A program made the translations under genes and the position numbers. Below the pieces are notes generated by a model. The model had not been told where the DNA came from. It made no database searches and saw only the letters and a list, made by a program, of their open reading frames with translations. Below, in pieces: positions 24,154-33,544 of a DNA stretch of 64,000 nucleotides. Numbering within the stretch: position 1 is the first letter of the stretch; each line of letters begins with the position of its first letter. The DNA comes from Thauera propionica (GTDB lineage: Bacteria > Pseudomonadota > Gammaproteobacteria > Burkholderiales > Rhodocyclaceae), in the NCBI RefSeq assembly GCF_002245655.1, contig NZ_NOIH01000007.1, positions 310,001 to 374,000 of the forward strand, in the 5' to 3' direction.

Positions 24154-25479
24154 ATGAGCGTGCCTGTGGTCGCGGTGATCGGCGCCGGCTATGCCGGCCT
24201 GGCCTGCGCGGTGGAACTCGCTCGTGCCGGTGTGCACGTAACGGTGTTCGAGCGCTCGCACACCCTCGGCGGCCGTGCACGCGTGGTGCACAAGGACCAC
24301 CACTGGCGGGTCGACAACGGCCAGCACATCCTGATCGGCGCCTACACCGAACTCACCCGACTGCTGCGTCTGACCGGCGGTTCGCCCAAGCAGCTCGCCC
24401 ATCTGCCGCTGACCCTGCACGTGCCCGGCCGCCTGCACCTGAAGGCCGCCGCCGCGCTGCCCGCGCCCTTCCATCTGGCCACGGGCCTGCTGTGGGCAAA
24501 GGGTCTGTCATGGGCTGACAAGGTGGCGATGGTCGGCATGATGCGCTGGCTGAAGAAACGCGACTTCCGCTTGCCGCCCGAGATGACGGTCTCAGGCCTG
24601 CTGCGCGAGACGCGCCAGACCCCGGCAATGATCGAGCTCGTGTGGGTGCCGCTGTGCGTCGCGGCGCTCAACACGCCAGCCGAGGACGCGTCCGCGCAGA
24701 TCTTTGCCAACGTGTTGCGCGACAGCCTGGCGGCTTCGGCCAGCGCCAGCGAACTGCTGATCCCGCGCGTCGATTTGTCCGAACTCTTTCCGGTGCCGGC
24801 GGCACGCTATCTCGCCACGCGCCGCGGCAAGCTGCGCACCGGCAACGCCATCGACGCGCTCCATCCGGTCGAGGGCGGCTTCCGCCTCGAGGGCGATCCG
24901 GGCAGCCAGCCCTGGCCGCACGTCGTGGTGGCCACCGCGCCCTACCATGCGGACACGCTGCTCGCCTCGACCGGCCACTGCGACCGCCTGGCGGCGCAGA
25001 TCGACGCGCTGCCGCACGAACCGATCGTGTCGGTGTACCTCGCCCTGGGCAAGGATCAGAAGCTGCCCGAACCGATGATTGGCCTCGTGAACGGTGCCAC
25101 CGCCGGCCCCGCGCAGTGGGCTTTCGACCGCGGCCAACTGGGCGGCCCGGAAGGTCTGATGGCCTGCGTGATCAGCGCCAGCGGCCCGCACGAGGCCTTG
25201 CCGCGCGACGAGCTGATCCTGCAGACCCATGCCCAGCTCGAACGCCATCTCGGCCGGCGCCTGCCCTCGCCCGAGTGGTCGCAGGTCATTGTCGAGAAGC
25301 GTGCGACCATCGCGTGCCGACCCGGCATCTTCCGCCCGGGCATCCGCACACCGATGCGTGGCTTGTGGCTGGCAGGCGATTACCTCGAATCGGACTATCC
25401 GGCCACGCTCGAATCCGCGGTGCGCTCCGGCGTGGCCTGTGCGCAGTCCATCCTCGCCGAACTCGGCTACACGGGCTGA
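24154..25479 (+). CDS. hpnE: Hydroxysqualene dehydroxylase HpnE (FAD-dependent)
   Basis: This 441-residue amine-oxidase-type flavoprotein reduces hydroxysqualene to squalene. The FAD-binding N-terminus reads VIGAGYAGLACAVELA followed by VTVFERSHTLGGRAR, and the second substrate/FAD region ends WLAGDYLESDYPATLES. It is last of hpnC-hpnD-hpnE, four bases after hpnD, and converges with the M14 gene 27 bp further on. The GC-rich 27 bp gap shows no clear terminator. Confidence 0.93.
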   Translation: MSVPVVAVIGAGYAGLACAVELARAGVHVTVFERSHTLGGRARVVHKDHHWRVDNGQHILIGAYTELTRLLRLTGGSPKQLAHLPLTLHVPGRLHLKAAAALPAPFHLATGLLWAKGLSWADKVAMVGMMRWLKKRDFRLPPEMTVSGLLRETRQTPAMIELVWVPLCVAALNTPAEDASAQIFANVLRDSLAASASASELLIPRVDLSELFPVPAARYLATRRGKLRTGNAIDALHPVEGGFRLEGDPGSQPWPHVVVATAPYHADTLLASTGHCDRLAAQIDALPHEPIVSVYLALGKDQKLPEPMIGLVNGATAGPAQWAFDRGQLGGPEGLMACVISASGPHEALPRDELILQTHAQLERHLGRRLPSPEWSQVIVEKRATIACRPGIFRPGIRTPMRGLWLAGDYLESDYPATLESAVRSGVACAQSILAELGYTG

Positions 25480-25506
25480 CCCGCGCCGGGCGCGCAATGG
25501 CCGCGC

Positions 25507-26640
25507 TCAGGCCGACGTATCGGCCAGGTGGGTGCGGATCGGATCGAGCATGGCGGCCCCGAGGCGCTTGCTGCGCGCCCCGTTCCAGCCCATCAGTTCG
25601 TCGGGCAGGTTCGCGTTGTCCTTGAACGGCATCTCGAGCGTCAGCGACACGCAGCCGAAGTGGTTGGCGACCCACTTGCTCGCCAGCGTCAGCAGTTCCT
25701 CGCCGAAGCGGCCTGGCTTGTAGCCCTCCTCGGTCTGGAAATCCGGCGCCACGGCGGCAAAGGCTTCGATGAAACGCGCTTGCCGACGCGCGGACGCCGC
25801 GGTGAAGCCGGGCACCTCCTCCGCCGTGGAGAAGAACACGTAGGGCAGCGCCTCGTCACCATGGATATCGAGGAAGAGGTCGCAGCCGGTGCGCTGCATC
25901 TCCTCGCGCACGAGGAAGACCTCGGGACTCGCCGTCAGGTCGGGCTCGCGCCACTCGCGGTTCAGGTTGCGACCGGCGGCGTTGGTGCGCAGGTTGCCGC
26001 GCACCGCGCCATCCGGGTTCATGTTGGGCACGATGTACAGCACGGCGTGCTCGCGCACCTTGCGGGCGACGGCGTCCGCTCCGTCGAGCAGGCGCTCGAG
26101 CAGCCCCTCGACAAACCATTCGGCCATCGTCTCGCCCGGATGCTGGCGGGCAATGATCCACACCGGCCGGCGTGCGGGGCCTGGACGTCCCACGACCACC
26201 ACATCCAGATCCCGACCGTCTACCGTCGCGCCGAGATTGCGCACGCTGGCAAAGGGCGACATCTCCGCCCACGCCAGCAGGTCGAGATGGCGCTCATGCG
26301 AGTAGGGCTCGAAGTAGGCGTAGTAGACGCTGTCGCGCTCGGGCGTGTGCTCGACGATCAGCTGGCCGTCCTCGTAGCGCGTGGCCGCAACCCGGAACCA
26401 ATTCTGGCGGTCGTAGGAGGCCACGCAACGATAGTCGGGCCAGCCGTCCGGATACGCTGCCTCGGCCGCGTTCTCGAACACCAGTCGCAGCGGCTTGCCG
26501 GCGGCGTCCATCAGACGGAAATGGAACCACTGGCGGAAGTCGGCGGCATTGTCGGCACGCAGCCGCAGCCGGATGTCTTGCGGATCGTCGAGGCTGAGAA
26601 CCTCGACCGCGCCTGCATCGAAGCTCGAGCTGATGCGCAT
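25507..26640 (-). CDS. M14 family zinc carboxypeptidase (cytosolic carboxypeptidase type)
   Basis: This 377-residue protein has an N-terminal beta-sandwich typical of cytosolic carboxypeptidases (DFRQWFHFRL, YFEPYSHERHLDLL) and the zinc site RQHPGETMAEW (His167, Glu170) with the later His in FLDIHGDE. The catalytic Glu is likely in LTLEMPFKD near the C-terminus. There is no signal peptide, so it should be cytoplasmic. ATG 26640 lies five bases after the yaaA stop on the minus strand; earlier in-frame starts fall inside yaaA. The peptide substrate is unknown. Confidence 0.88.
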   Translation of the reverse strand: MRISSSFDAGAVEVLSLDDPQDIRLRLRADNAADFRQWFHFRLMDAAGKPLRLVFENAAEAAYPDGWPDYRCVASYDRQNWFRVAATRYEDGQLIVEHTPERDSVYYAYFEPYSHERHLDLLAWAEMSPFASVRNLGATVDGRDLDVVVVGRPGPARRPVWIIARQHPGETMAEWFVEGLLERLLDGADAVARKVREHAVLYIVPNMNPDGAVRGNLRTNAAGRNLNREWREPDLTASPEVFLVREEMQRTGCDLFLDIHGDEALPYVFFSTAEEVPGFTAASARRQARFIEAFAAVAPDFQTEEGYKPGRFGEELLTLASKWVANHFGCVSLTLEMPFKDNANLPDELMGWNGARSKRLGAAMLDPIRTHLADTSA

Positions 26641-26644
26641 GGTT

Positions 26645-27430
26645 TCAGGCCTCGCGGCGGCGGAACACCAGGGTGTCGGCATCCGACGCATCGGCGGCGA
26701 AGGCATAGCCTTCGCTGTCGAAGCCCTTCAGCCCCTCGACGTCGTCGATACCGTTCTGGATGACGTAGCGGCTCATCAGGCCGCGTGCACGCTTGGCGTA
26801 GAAGCTGATGATCTTGTAGCGACCGCCCTTCCAGTCCTCGAACACGGCGGTGACCAGCCGGCCCTTGAGCTTGGCGGGCTTGACCGACTTGAAGTACTCG
26901 TCCGAGGCAAGGTTGAACAGGATCGGCTCGCGGCCGGCGTCCTTCTCCGCTGCAAGCATGTGGTTCAGCTCGTCGGTGATGCGTTCGCCCCAGAAGGCGT
27001 AGAGGTTCCTGCCCCGCGCGTTTTCGAGCCGGGTTCCCATCTCGAGCCGGTAGGGCTGCATCAGGTCGAGCGGCCGCAGCACACCATAGAGGCCGGAGAG
27101 GATGCGCAGGTGATCCTGGGCCCACTGCAGCTGTTCCTCGCTCAACGACCGGGCATCCAGCCCCTCATAGACGTCGCCATCGAATGCCAGCACCGCCTGC
27201 TTGGCGTTGTCGGGCGAAAACGGACGCGACCACTGTACATAACGGGCGACGTTGAGCGTGGCGAGCGGATCCGACAAGGACATCAGCTCGGCAATCTCGG
27301 CCGGCGAGCGCTGACGCAGGATCTCGATCAGCTCGGCAGCTTGATCGAGGAAATCCGGTTGGGAGAAGTGGGCAGTGCTCGGCGGCGTCTCGTAGTCGAG
27401 CGCCTTGGCGGGCGAAATGACGATGATCAT
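26645..27430 (-). CDS. yaaA: Peroxide stress protein YaaA (DUF328/UPF0246)
   Basis: This 261-residue protein starts [17 protein letters not shown], the family hallmark, and includes [22 protein letters not shown] and [12 protein letters not shown]. coli YaaA lowers free iron and protects DNA during peroxide stress. The gene stands 87 bp downstream of an unrelated small gene and is followed at four bases by the M14 peptidase, so the two may be co-transcribed. Confidence 0.95.
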   Translation of the reverse strand: MIIVISPAKALDYETPPSTAHFSQPDFLDQAAELIEILRQRSPAEIAELMSLSDPLATLNVARYVQWSRPFSPDNAKQAVLAFDGDVYEGLDARSLSEEQLQWAQDHLRILSGLYGVLRPLDLMQPYRLEMGTRLENARGRNLYAFWGERITDELNHMLAAEKDAGREPILFNLASDEYFKSVKPAKLKGRLVTAVFEDWKGGRYKIISFYAKRARGLMSRYVIQNGIDDVEGLKGFDSEGYAFAADASDADTLVFRRREA

Positions 27431-27517
27431 GGAACGGGTTTCGAGCGGCAGAAGGCCCCGATGGTAACAAACTCGGGACCCTTGGCGGCCGCCCTGTAAC
27501 CGGTCCGGTGCGTGCCG

Positions 27518-28018
27518 TCAGATCACCGCCATCAGGCGTCCGGTCAGCTCCTCGGCGCGCTTGCGTCCGATGCGCGTCTCGGTGATCGAAGCCAGCCATT
27601 CCTCATAGAGCGCCATCAGTCCGTCGCGGTCGGACGCGGACTGGATGCGCTTCATCAGGCCGAGCTTGGCGTACGGGCCATGGAAGGTGCGCAGGGTGTT
27701 CATCATGAAGTCACGCGCCAGCTGGAGGTCACCCGTCTTGGGCGCCTGTCCATCCTCAACAGCGACCTGAGCAGGAGCCGCCGCTGCCGCGGGGACGACA
27801 GCCACCGGCGCTGCATTCGCAACGGCCTCGATGAGCCCTGCCTCCTCGAGTTGCGACAGCGTGGTCGCAATGTCATCGTCGGCGGACATGGCGGCCAGTT
27901 CGTCGGCACCCCGGTGTCCGTCGATCAGGATCAGGAGCCGGCGCGCACGCTGGCCGACGATACCGGTGCGATGGGTGATCTCTTCCTGCCCTTTCGGGGT
28001 CTTGGTGAAAACCGTCAT
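27518..28018 (-). CDS. Hypothetical protein with winged-helix-like N-terminus and Ala/Pro linker
   Basis: I do not recognise this 166-residue protein. Residues 1-70 (GQRARRLLILIDGHRGADEL, TLSQLEEAGLIEAV) look like a small winged-helix unit of the kind in which a short gauge of helices decides between states. An Ala/Pro/Val-rich linker (about 70-90) joins it to a helical C-terminal part with ARDFMMNTLRTFHGPYAKLG and a basic end. There is no membrane segment. It lies alone between yaaA and the TrmH-family gene. A regulatory role is possible but unproven. Confidence 0.6.
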   Translation of the reverse strand: MTVFTKTPKGQEEITHRTGIVGQRARRLLILIDGHRGADELAAMSADDDIATTLSQLEEAGLIEAVANAAPVAVVPAAAAAPAQVAVEDGQAPKTGDLQLARDFMMNTLRTFHGPYAKLGLMKRIQSASDRDGLMALYEEWLASITETRIGRKRAEELTGRLMAVI

Positions 28019-28180
28019 TCTCTTGTCTCCTCGGCGCTTGCGGCGTGTTGCCGTCTTTATGCGCGTCCGTTGGTTGGATCGGTGCGTTGGAGCTAGCCCT
28101 CCGATACGCCACGAGCGGTGTGAGGATCGCGGCGCAGCGCCATCTATGTCAATGGAGCACGACGAGAGAATGTGACGCAG

Positions 28181-28969
28181 TTATCGGAGACTGCGCTGCC
28201 TGGCCTGCTCGAACAGGCAGACTGCAACGGCAGCGCCGACGTTCAACGACTCGATGGCGCCAGGCATGGGGATGAGGACGTGGCGCGTGGCGCATGCCAT
28301 CACCTCGGACGACACGCCCCGCCCTTCGCCCCCGAAGACCCAGGCCACTGGCGCCCGCAGATCGAGTTCGTAAAGGCTGCGGGCGTCCGCACTGAGCGCG
28401 GTCGCGAGCACAGGTCCGCCGAAGCCGCGCAGCCAGGTCGCGGCATCGACCCGCTCATGCACGTCGAGAACGAAGTGCGCGCCCATGCCCGCGCGAAGTA
28501 CCCGCGGCGACCAGGCGCCCGCGCACCCGTCCGCAAGCAGCACGTGCCGCACACCCGCCGCCGCCGCGGTGCGCAGGATGGTCCCGAGATTTCCCGGATC
28601 CTGTACGCCATCCAGCACCACCACGTTCTCGACGATCGTTCCCAGCGACTTCGCCGCCGGCAGGTCGATGATCGCGAGCAAGCCGGAAGGAGTGTCCACC
28701 GGGCTCACGTGGGCAAACAAAGAGTCTGGCAATACATGGCAAGGCACATCCGACCCGACCTCGTGGAGCAGCGCGGCGATCTCGGCCTTGTCGACACCCG
28801 ACGCCGATACGACCAGTCCCTTCAAGGGGTACGAACATTCCAGCGCAGCCTGCAGCAGATGCGGTCCGTCGAGCAGGGTCTCACCCAGCTTGCGGCGCTC
28901 ACGCCCCGACGTTGCGAGCGCGTGCAGACGCTTCACGAGCGGGTTGTCGCGCGATGAGATCGCCTTCAT
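28181..28969 (-). CDS. TrmH/SpoU-family RNA 2'-O-methyltransferase
   Basis: This 262-residue knotted methyltransferase has an N-terminal RNA-binding substrate domain ([16 protein letters not shown]) and the three SpoU motifs: [24 protein letters not shown] and [22 protein letters not shown]. It probably modifies 23S rRNA (RlmB-like), but tRNA cannot be excluded. ATG 28969 overlaps the rnhB stop (ATGA). It is the last gene of the long minus-strand supercluster. Confidence 0.9.
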   Translation of the reverse strand: MKAISSRDNPLVKRLHALATSGRERRKLGETLLDGPHLLQAALECSYPLKGLVVSASGVDKAEIAALLHEVGSDVPCHVLPDSLFAHVSPVDTPSGLLAIIDLPAAKSLGTIVENVVVLDGVQDPGNLGTILRTAAAAGVRHVLLADGCAGAWSPRVLRAGMGAHFVLDVHERVDAATWLRGFGGPVLATALSADARSLYELDLRAPVAWVFGGEGRGVSSEVMACATRHVLIPMPGAIESLNVGAAVAVCLFEQARQRSLR

Positions 28970-29589
28970 GCGGAACGGTCTGCGCGCTCGAGCAGGCGTC
29001 GCACCGGGGCGAAGCTGCGCCTGTAGAACGGTGCAACGCCATGGGACTCGATGGCCGCGAGGTGCGCCGCCGTCGGATACCCCTTGTGCCCGGCCAGCCC
29101 GTACTGCGGCCAATCCCGGTCGAGGACGCGCATGGCCTCGTCACGCACCGTCTTGGCCAGGATAGAGGCGGCGGAGATGGACGGCTCGGTGGCGTCGCCC
29201 TTGACGATGGCTCGCGCCGGATAGGGTAGCGTCGGACAGCGATTGCCATCCACCCGCACCTCGCCCGGCGCAACGGACAGTGCGCACACGGCTCGCTGCA
29301 TGGCCAGCATGGTCGCGTGGAGGATGTTGAGGCTGTCGATCTCGTCCACGCTCGCCTCGGCCACCGCCCACGCCAGCGCACGCTCACGAATCAATGGGGC
29401 GAGCTGTTCGCGCGCGCGCTCGCTGAGCTTCTTGGAGTCCGCCAGCCCCTCGATCGGCCGCGCGGGATCGAGGATGACCGCGGCGGCAACCACGGGACCG
29501 CACAGGGGGCCGCGTCCCGCTTCGTCGACGCCGCACACCAGCGTGCCATCGCCGGCTACGGCGCGCGGAAGAAACAGGTCCGCCGTCAT
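28966..29589 (-). CDS. rnhB: Ribonuclease HII
   Basis: This 207-residue RNase H2 removes RNA from RNA-DNA hybrids. Motifs are [15 protein letters not shown] (catalytic Asp-Glu), [11 protein letters not shown], and [15 protein letters not shown] with GHKGYPT after it. The chosen ATG at 29589 overlaps the lpxB stop. A longer frame would add 89 unconserved residues. It stands in the usual place after lpxB. Confidence 0.95.
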   Translation of the reverse strand: MTADLFLPRAVAGDGTLVCGVDEAGRGPLCGPVVAAAVILDPARPIEGLADSKKLSERAREQLAPLIRERALAWAVAEASVDEIDSLNILHATMLAMQRAVCALSVAPGEVRVDGNRCPTLPYPARAIVKGDATEPSISAASILAKTVRDEAMRVLDRDWPQYGLAGHKGYPTAAHLAAIESHGVAPFYRRSFAPVRRLLERADRSA

Positions 29590-30737
29590 ACGACGCCCTG
29601 CCGCAGATAGGGCAGGATGGCCTCCGCCGCCTTCTCGGCCGTATTCTGTCTCAGGGTCAGGTGCAGCTCGGTAAAGCGAGCCTCGAGCGCGGCACGGCGA
29701 TCCGGATCGTTCAGCCAGGCATCGAGCGCTGCGGCCAGGTTCTCGGGCGTTGCCTCGTCCTGAAGCAGTTCGGGCACCAGCCCTTCGTTGCAGAGGATGT
29801 TGGGCAGGCCGACCCAGGGCAGATAGGCCATCCACTTCATCAGGCGGTACTGCCACTTCCCGATGCGGTAGGTGATCACCATCGGCCGCTTGACTAGCGC
29901 TGCCTCGAGGCTGGCAGTGCCACTGGCCACGAGCACCACGTCGCTCGCAGTCATCGCTTCGACCGCATGACCGAACAGCATCCGAATCGGCAGATCCAGC
30001 GCCTCGTTACGATGCAGGGCTTCCTCGAAGATCGCCCGGGTTTCGCGTGTTGCCAGGGGAACCAGGAAGCACAGCCAGGGATCGCGCTCGATCATCCGCT
30101 TCGCCGTCGCGATGTAGGTATCGGCGAGATTGCGAACCTCCGACTGCCGGCTGCCGGGCAGCAGCGCCACCACCCGACGCTCCCGAGGCAAATCCAGCAA
30201 CTCGCGCGCGGCGTCACGATCGGGATGCAGCGGGAACACGTCGGCCAACGGATGACCGACGTAGCTCACCGGCACGCCTGCACGCTCGTAGATCTCGGGC
30301 TCGAACGGAAACAGGCACAGCATCCGGCTGACCGAACGCGCAATACGCTTGATGCGCCCGCCGCGCCAGGCCCAGATCGACGGGCTTACGAAGTGGATGG
30401 AAGGAATGCCGTCATCCTTGACCTTACCTTCCAGCCAGAGATTGAAATCCGGCGCATCCACGCCGATGAAGGCAGCCGGCCGCTCCTTGCGGATCTGCCC
30501 CAGCAGCGCACGACGAATTCCCGACAGCTCGCGATAACGCTTCAGCGCATCCACGTAACCGTGAACTGCCAGCAGTTCGCACGGCCAGCGTGCGTCGAAA
30601 CCTTCGGCCTGCATCTTCGGCCCACCGATACCGAAGAACTCGGCATCCGGCACCTGCTGGCGGATCGCGCGGATCAGATGACTGGCAAGCAGGTCGCCCG
30701 AGGTCTCCCCCGCGACCATGGCGATACGGACCGTCAT
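29586..30737 (-). CDS. lpxB: Lipid-A-disaccharide synthase
   Basis: This 383-residue GT19 glycosyltransferase joins UDP-2,3-diacylglucosamine and lipid X. It starts [20 protein letters not shown] and includes [39 protein letters not shown] and [12 protein letters not shown]. It acts on the inner face of the inner membrane. The gene lies 15 bp after lpxA and overlaps rnhB by 4 bp. Confidence 0.97.
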   Translation of the reverse strand: MTVRIAMVAGETSGDLLASHLIRAIRQQVPDAEFFGIGGPKMQAEGFDARWPCELLAVHGYVDALKRYRELSGIRRALLGQIRKERPAAFIGVDAPDFNLWLEGKVKDDGIPSIHFVSPSIWAWRGGRIKRIARSVSRMLCLFPFEPEIYERAGVPVSYVGHPLADVFPLHPDRDAARELLDLPRERRVVALLPGSRQSEVRNLADTYIATAKRMIERDPWLCFLVPLATRETRAIFEEALHRNEALDLPIRMLFGHAVEAMTASDVVLVASGTASLEAALVKRPMVITYRIGKWQYRLMKWMAYLPWVGLPNILCNEGLVPELLQDEATPENLAAALDAWLNDPDRRAALEARFTELHLTLRQNTAEKAAEAILPYLRQGVV

Positions 30738-30752
30738 GGTGTCGGGCGAGCC

Positions 30753-31523
30753 TCAGCGAACGATGCCGCGATCGGACTGGGCGATGAACGCGGAGAACGC
30801 CTCCACTTCGGCATGCTCGGCGGCGATCTCGGCAACACGCTGCCGCGCCTCCTGCAGCGTCAGGCCGGCGCGATACAGTGCGCGGTAGGCACGCTTGATG
30901 GCGGCAATGCCTTCCGCACTGAAACCCCGACGCTTGAGGCCTTCGCTGTTGATGCCGTGCGGCTTGGCAGGATTGCCGGCGACGGTGACGAAGGGCGGCA
31001 GATCCTGCAGCAGCACGGTTCCGACGCCGCAGAAGCTGTGCGCGCCGACGCGGCAGAACTGGTGCACGCCGGTGAATCCGCCCAGGATCGCCCAGTCGCC
31101 GACATGCACGTGGCCGGCCAGCGTGGCGTTGTTGGCGAAGATGGTGTTGTTACCCACCTGGCAGTCATGTGCCATATGGACGTAGGCCATGATCCAGTTG
31201 TCGTTGCCGATGCGGGTGACGTGCGCATCCTGGCTGGTGCCGACGTTGAACGAGCAGAACTCGCGGATCGTGTTGCGGTCGCCGATCTCCAGCGCCGTCG
31301 GCTCGTCGTCGTACTTCTTGTCCTGTGGCTTCGCGCCAAGGGAGCAGAACTGGAAGATCTCGTTGTCGCGTCCGATCCGGGTGTGGCCTTCGATCACCAC
31401 ATGCGGTCCCACCCGCGTGCCGTCGCCGATCTCGACGTGCTCGCCGATGATCGAGTACGGACCGATCGAGACGTTCTCACCGAGCTTTGCGCCCGGATGA
31501 ACGATGGCAGTCGGGTGGATCAT
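30753..31523 (-). CDS. lpxA: UDP-N-acetylglucosamine acyltransferase
   Basis: This 256-residue left-handed beta-helix enzyme catalyses the first step of lipid A synthesis. Hexapeptide repeats run from [20 protein letters not shown], and the catalytic His lies in [18 protein letters not shown] 31523 overlaps the fabZ stop by 4 bp, and the length matches the E. coli enzyme closely (262). Confidence 0.97.
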   Translation of the reverse strand: MIHPTAIVHPGAKLGENVSIGPYSIIGEHVEIGDGTRVGPHVVIEGHTRIGRDNEIFQFCSLGAKPQDKKYDDEPTALEIGDRNTIREFCSFNVGTSQDAHVTRIGNDNWIMAYVHMAHDCQVGNNTIFANNATLAGHVHVGDWAILGGFTGVHQFCRVGAHSFCGVGTVLLQDLPPFVTVAGNPAKPHGINSEGLKRRGFSAEGIAAIKRAYRALYRAGLTLQEARQRVAEIAAEHAEVEAFSAFIAQSDRGIVR

Positions 31524-31957
31524 AGGGTCTTGAGCGCGCACATCAGTTCGGCTTCGGTCGCGATTTCGCCGTCGACGCGTGCGACCCCCTTGTACTTGTA
31601 GATGTTGCGCTTGTTCTGCGTGATCTCGACCTCGAAGATCAGCTGATCACCCGGCACAACCGGGCGCTTGAAGCGCACCGCGTCGATGCCGGCGAAGTAG
31701 ACCACCGAATTCTCGTCGGGCTTGATCCCCATGCTCTTGAATGACAGTACCGCCGCAGCCTGTGCCATCGCCTCGACGATCAGTACACCCGGCATCACCG
31801 GGTGATGCGGGAAGTGGCCAGGGAAGAAAGGCTCGTTCATCGTGACATTCTTCAGCGCAATGATGCGCTTGCCCTCTTCCATCTCGAGCACACGGTCGAT
31901 CAGGAGGAAGGGATAGCGGTGCGGAAGGTACTCGATGATTTCGTTGATGTTCATCAT
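31520..31957 (-). CDS. fabZ: 3-hydroxyacyl-ACP dehydratase
   Basis: This 145-residue hot-dog-fold dehydratase of fatty acid synthesis has the active-site helix region [20 protein letters not shown] with catalytic His and Glu. I chose ATG 31957, five bases after the lpxD stop. A TTG at 31966 would add three residues and overlap lpxD, and ATG 31954 is also possible. No strong Shine-Dalgarno distinguishes them. It sits between lpxD and lpxA as usual, and competes with LpxA/D for hydroxyacyl-ACP. Confidence 0.96.
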   Translation of the reverse strand: MMNINEIIEYLPHRYPFLLIDRVLEMEEGKRIIALKNVTMNEPFFPGHFPHHPVMPGVLIVEAMAQAAAVLSFKSMGIKPDENSVVYFAGIDAVRFKRPVVPGDQLIFEVEITQNKRNIYKYKGVARVDGEIATEAELMCALKTL

Positions 31958-31962
31958 GTGGT

Positions 31963-32997
31963 TCAACCCGGGTTGCGGTCGTCGGGACCGCCTTGTTGAT
32001 TCTCGAGACTACGGACACGCCCGACGAGCGCGTCGAGGTGACGCAGATGAGCGAAATTGCGCACCCAGTCGGAATGCGGTTGCACCGGCAGGCTAGCCGT
32101 ATAGACGCCCGACCGCGTGATCGACTTGCTGACCAACGTGCCAGCGGAAATCACCACGTCATCGCAGATCGAAAGGTGGCCGATGATGCCGGCCTGCCCG
32201 CCGATCATGCAGCGCGCGCCGATTGTGGTGCTGCCGGCGATGCCGACGCAGCCGGCGATCGCGGTGCATTCGCCGATCCGAACGTTATGGGCGATCTGGA
32301 TCTGGTTGTCGAGCTTGCAGCCATCGCCGATCACGGTATCGTCGAGCGCGCCACGGTCGATCGTGGTGTTGGCCCCGATCTCGACCTGGTTGCCGATGAC
32401 GACGCGCCCGACCTGCGGGATCTTGACCCAGCGCCCACCCTTCTCGCGCGCAAAACCGAAGCCGTCCGAACCGATCACCGCGCCTGAATGGACGATGCAA
32501 TCCTCGCCCACAACGCAGCCGTCCAGTACCGTCACCCGAGGGGCAAGGCGGGTCCCGCGGCCGATACGGGCGCCGCGGCCGACGTGGGAGCCAGCGCCAA
32601 TGATGACCTCGTCGCCGATCTCCACATCCTCCTCGATCGACACACCCGGCCCGATTTCGACCGATGCGGGAACCGGGGACGCGACGCTCGCGAGCGCGTG
32701 GATGCCCGGTTGCGCCACCGGAGCGGGATTGAACAGCTGCGCAACGCGGGCGAAATAAAGGTAAGGGTCGCCCGTGACAATGCACGCGCGCCCCTTCACC
32801 AGCGCCAGGACCTCCGGCGCCACGATCACCGCGCTCGCCGCGCTGTCCTGCAGGCGCGACAGGTACTTTCGGTTGGCCAGGAAGGCCAGGTCTCCGTCTC
32901 CCGCCTGGTCGAGCGTTGCGACGCGGCGCACCGTCACACTGGCATCGCCGCTGACTTCACCGCCCAGGCGCGCGACCAGTTCGTCGAGACGAAACAT
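31963..32997 (-). CDS. lpxD: UDP-3-O-(3-hydroxyacyl)glucosamine N-acyltransferase
   Basis: This 344-residue enzyme catalyses the third step of lipid A synthesis. The N-terminal uridine-binding domain includes [11 protein letters not shown] and the left-handed beta-helix covers about residues 100-300. The catalytic His is in [16 protein letters not shown]-terminal helix follows ([15 protein letters not shown]). The gene begins 12 bp after skp. Confidence 0.97.
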   Translation of the reverse strand: MFRLDELVARLGGEVSGDASVTVRRVATLDQAGDGDLAFLANRKYLSRLQDSAASAVIVAPEVLALVKGRACIVTGDPYLYFARVAQLFNPAPVAQPGIHALASVASPVPASVEIGPGVSIEEDVEIGDEVIIGAGSHVGRGARIGRGTRLAPRVTVLDGCVVGEDCIVHSGAVIGSDGFGFAREKGGRWVKIPQVGRVVIGNQVEIGANTTIDRGALDDTVIGDGCKLDNQIQIAHNVRIGECTAIAGCVGIAGSTTIGARCMIGGQAGIIGHLSICDDVVISAGTLVSKSITRSGVYTASLPVQPHSDWVRNFAHLRHLDALVGRVRSLENQQGGPDDRNPG

Positions 32998-33008
32998 GCG
33001 GGAAACGC

Positions 33009-33509
33009 TTACTTCGCGTCGGACAGGGCCTTGATGACCTTGTCGGTGATGTCGATCTTCGGGTTCGCGTAGACCGCTTCCTGGAAGATGATGTCGTAGT
33101 TCTCGCTCTCAGCGATCTGCTTCACCGAACGGTTGGCCTTGTCCAGCACCGAGGCAAGCTCCTCGTTGCGACGCTGGTTGAGGTCCTCGCGGAACTCACG
33201 TTGCTTGCGCTGGAAATCGCGATTGAGGTCGTTGAGCGCACGCTCCTTGCTGCGACGATCGCTCTCGGCCATCGTCGGCGCTTCACGCTCGAGCTCTTCC
33301 TGCATGGACTTGAGATCCTTCGCCATGCGCTGAAGCTCCTGGTCACGCTTCTCGAACTCCTTCTCGAGGCGCTGCTGCGCGCGGACCGCAGGGGCCGCCT
33401 CGCGCATCACACGGTCGGAGTTGACGAAGCCGATCTTGGTATCGGCAACTGCGGCCTGGGAAACGCCGATCAAGGCGGCAGCCACCAGGGAGAGGGTACT
33501 GACTTTCAC
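33009..33509 (-). CDS. skp: Periplasmic chaperone Skp/OmpH
   Basis: This 166-residue chaperone holds outer-membrane proteins for BamA. A signal peptide ends in VSQAAVADT (cleavage likely after residue 22). The mature part is a charged coiled coil (about 45-125: [19 protein letters not shown] onward), giving the tentacle form. The start is GTG at 33509 with GGAGG five to six bases upstream; no ATG fits. It lies between bamA and lpxD as in most proteobacteria. Confidence 0.95.
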   Translation of the reverse strand: MKVSTLSLVAAALIGVSQAAVADTKIGFVNSDRVMREAAPAVRAQQRLEKEFEKRDQELQRMAKDLKSMQEELEREAPTMAESDRRSKERALNDLNRDFQRKQREFREDLNQRRNEELASVLDKANRSVKQIAESENYDIIFQEAVYANPKIDITDKVIKALSDAK

Positions 33510-33544
33510 TTATGCCTCCGGATGAATCTTGTCTTGTGGCGCGA

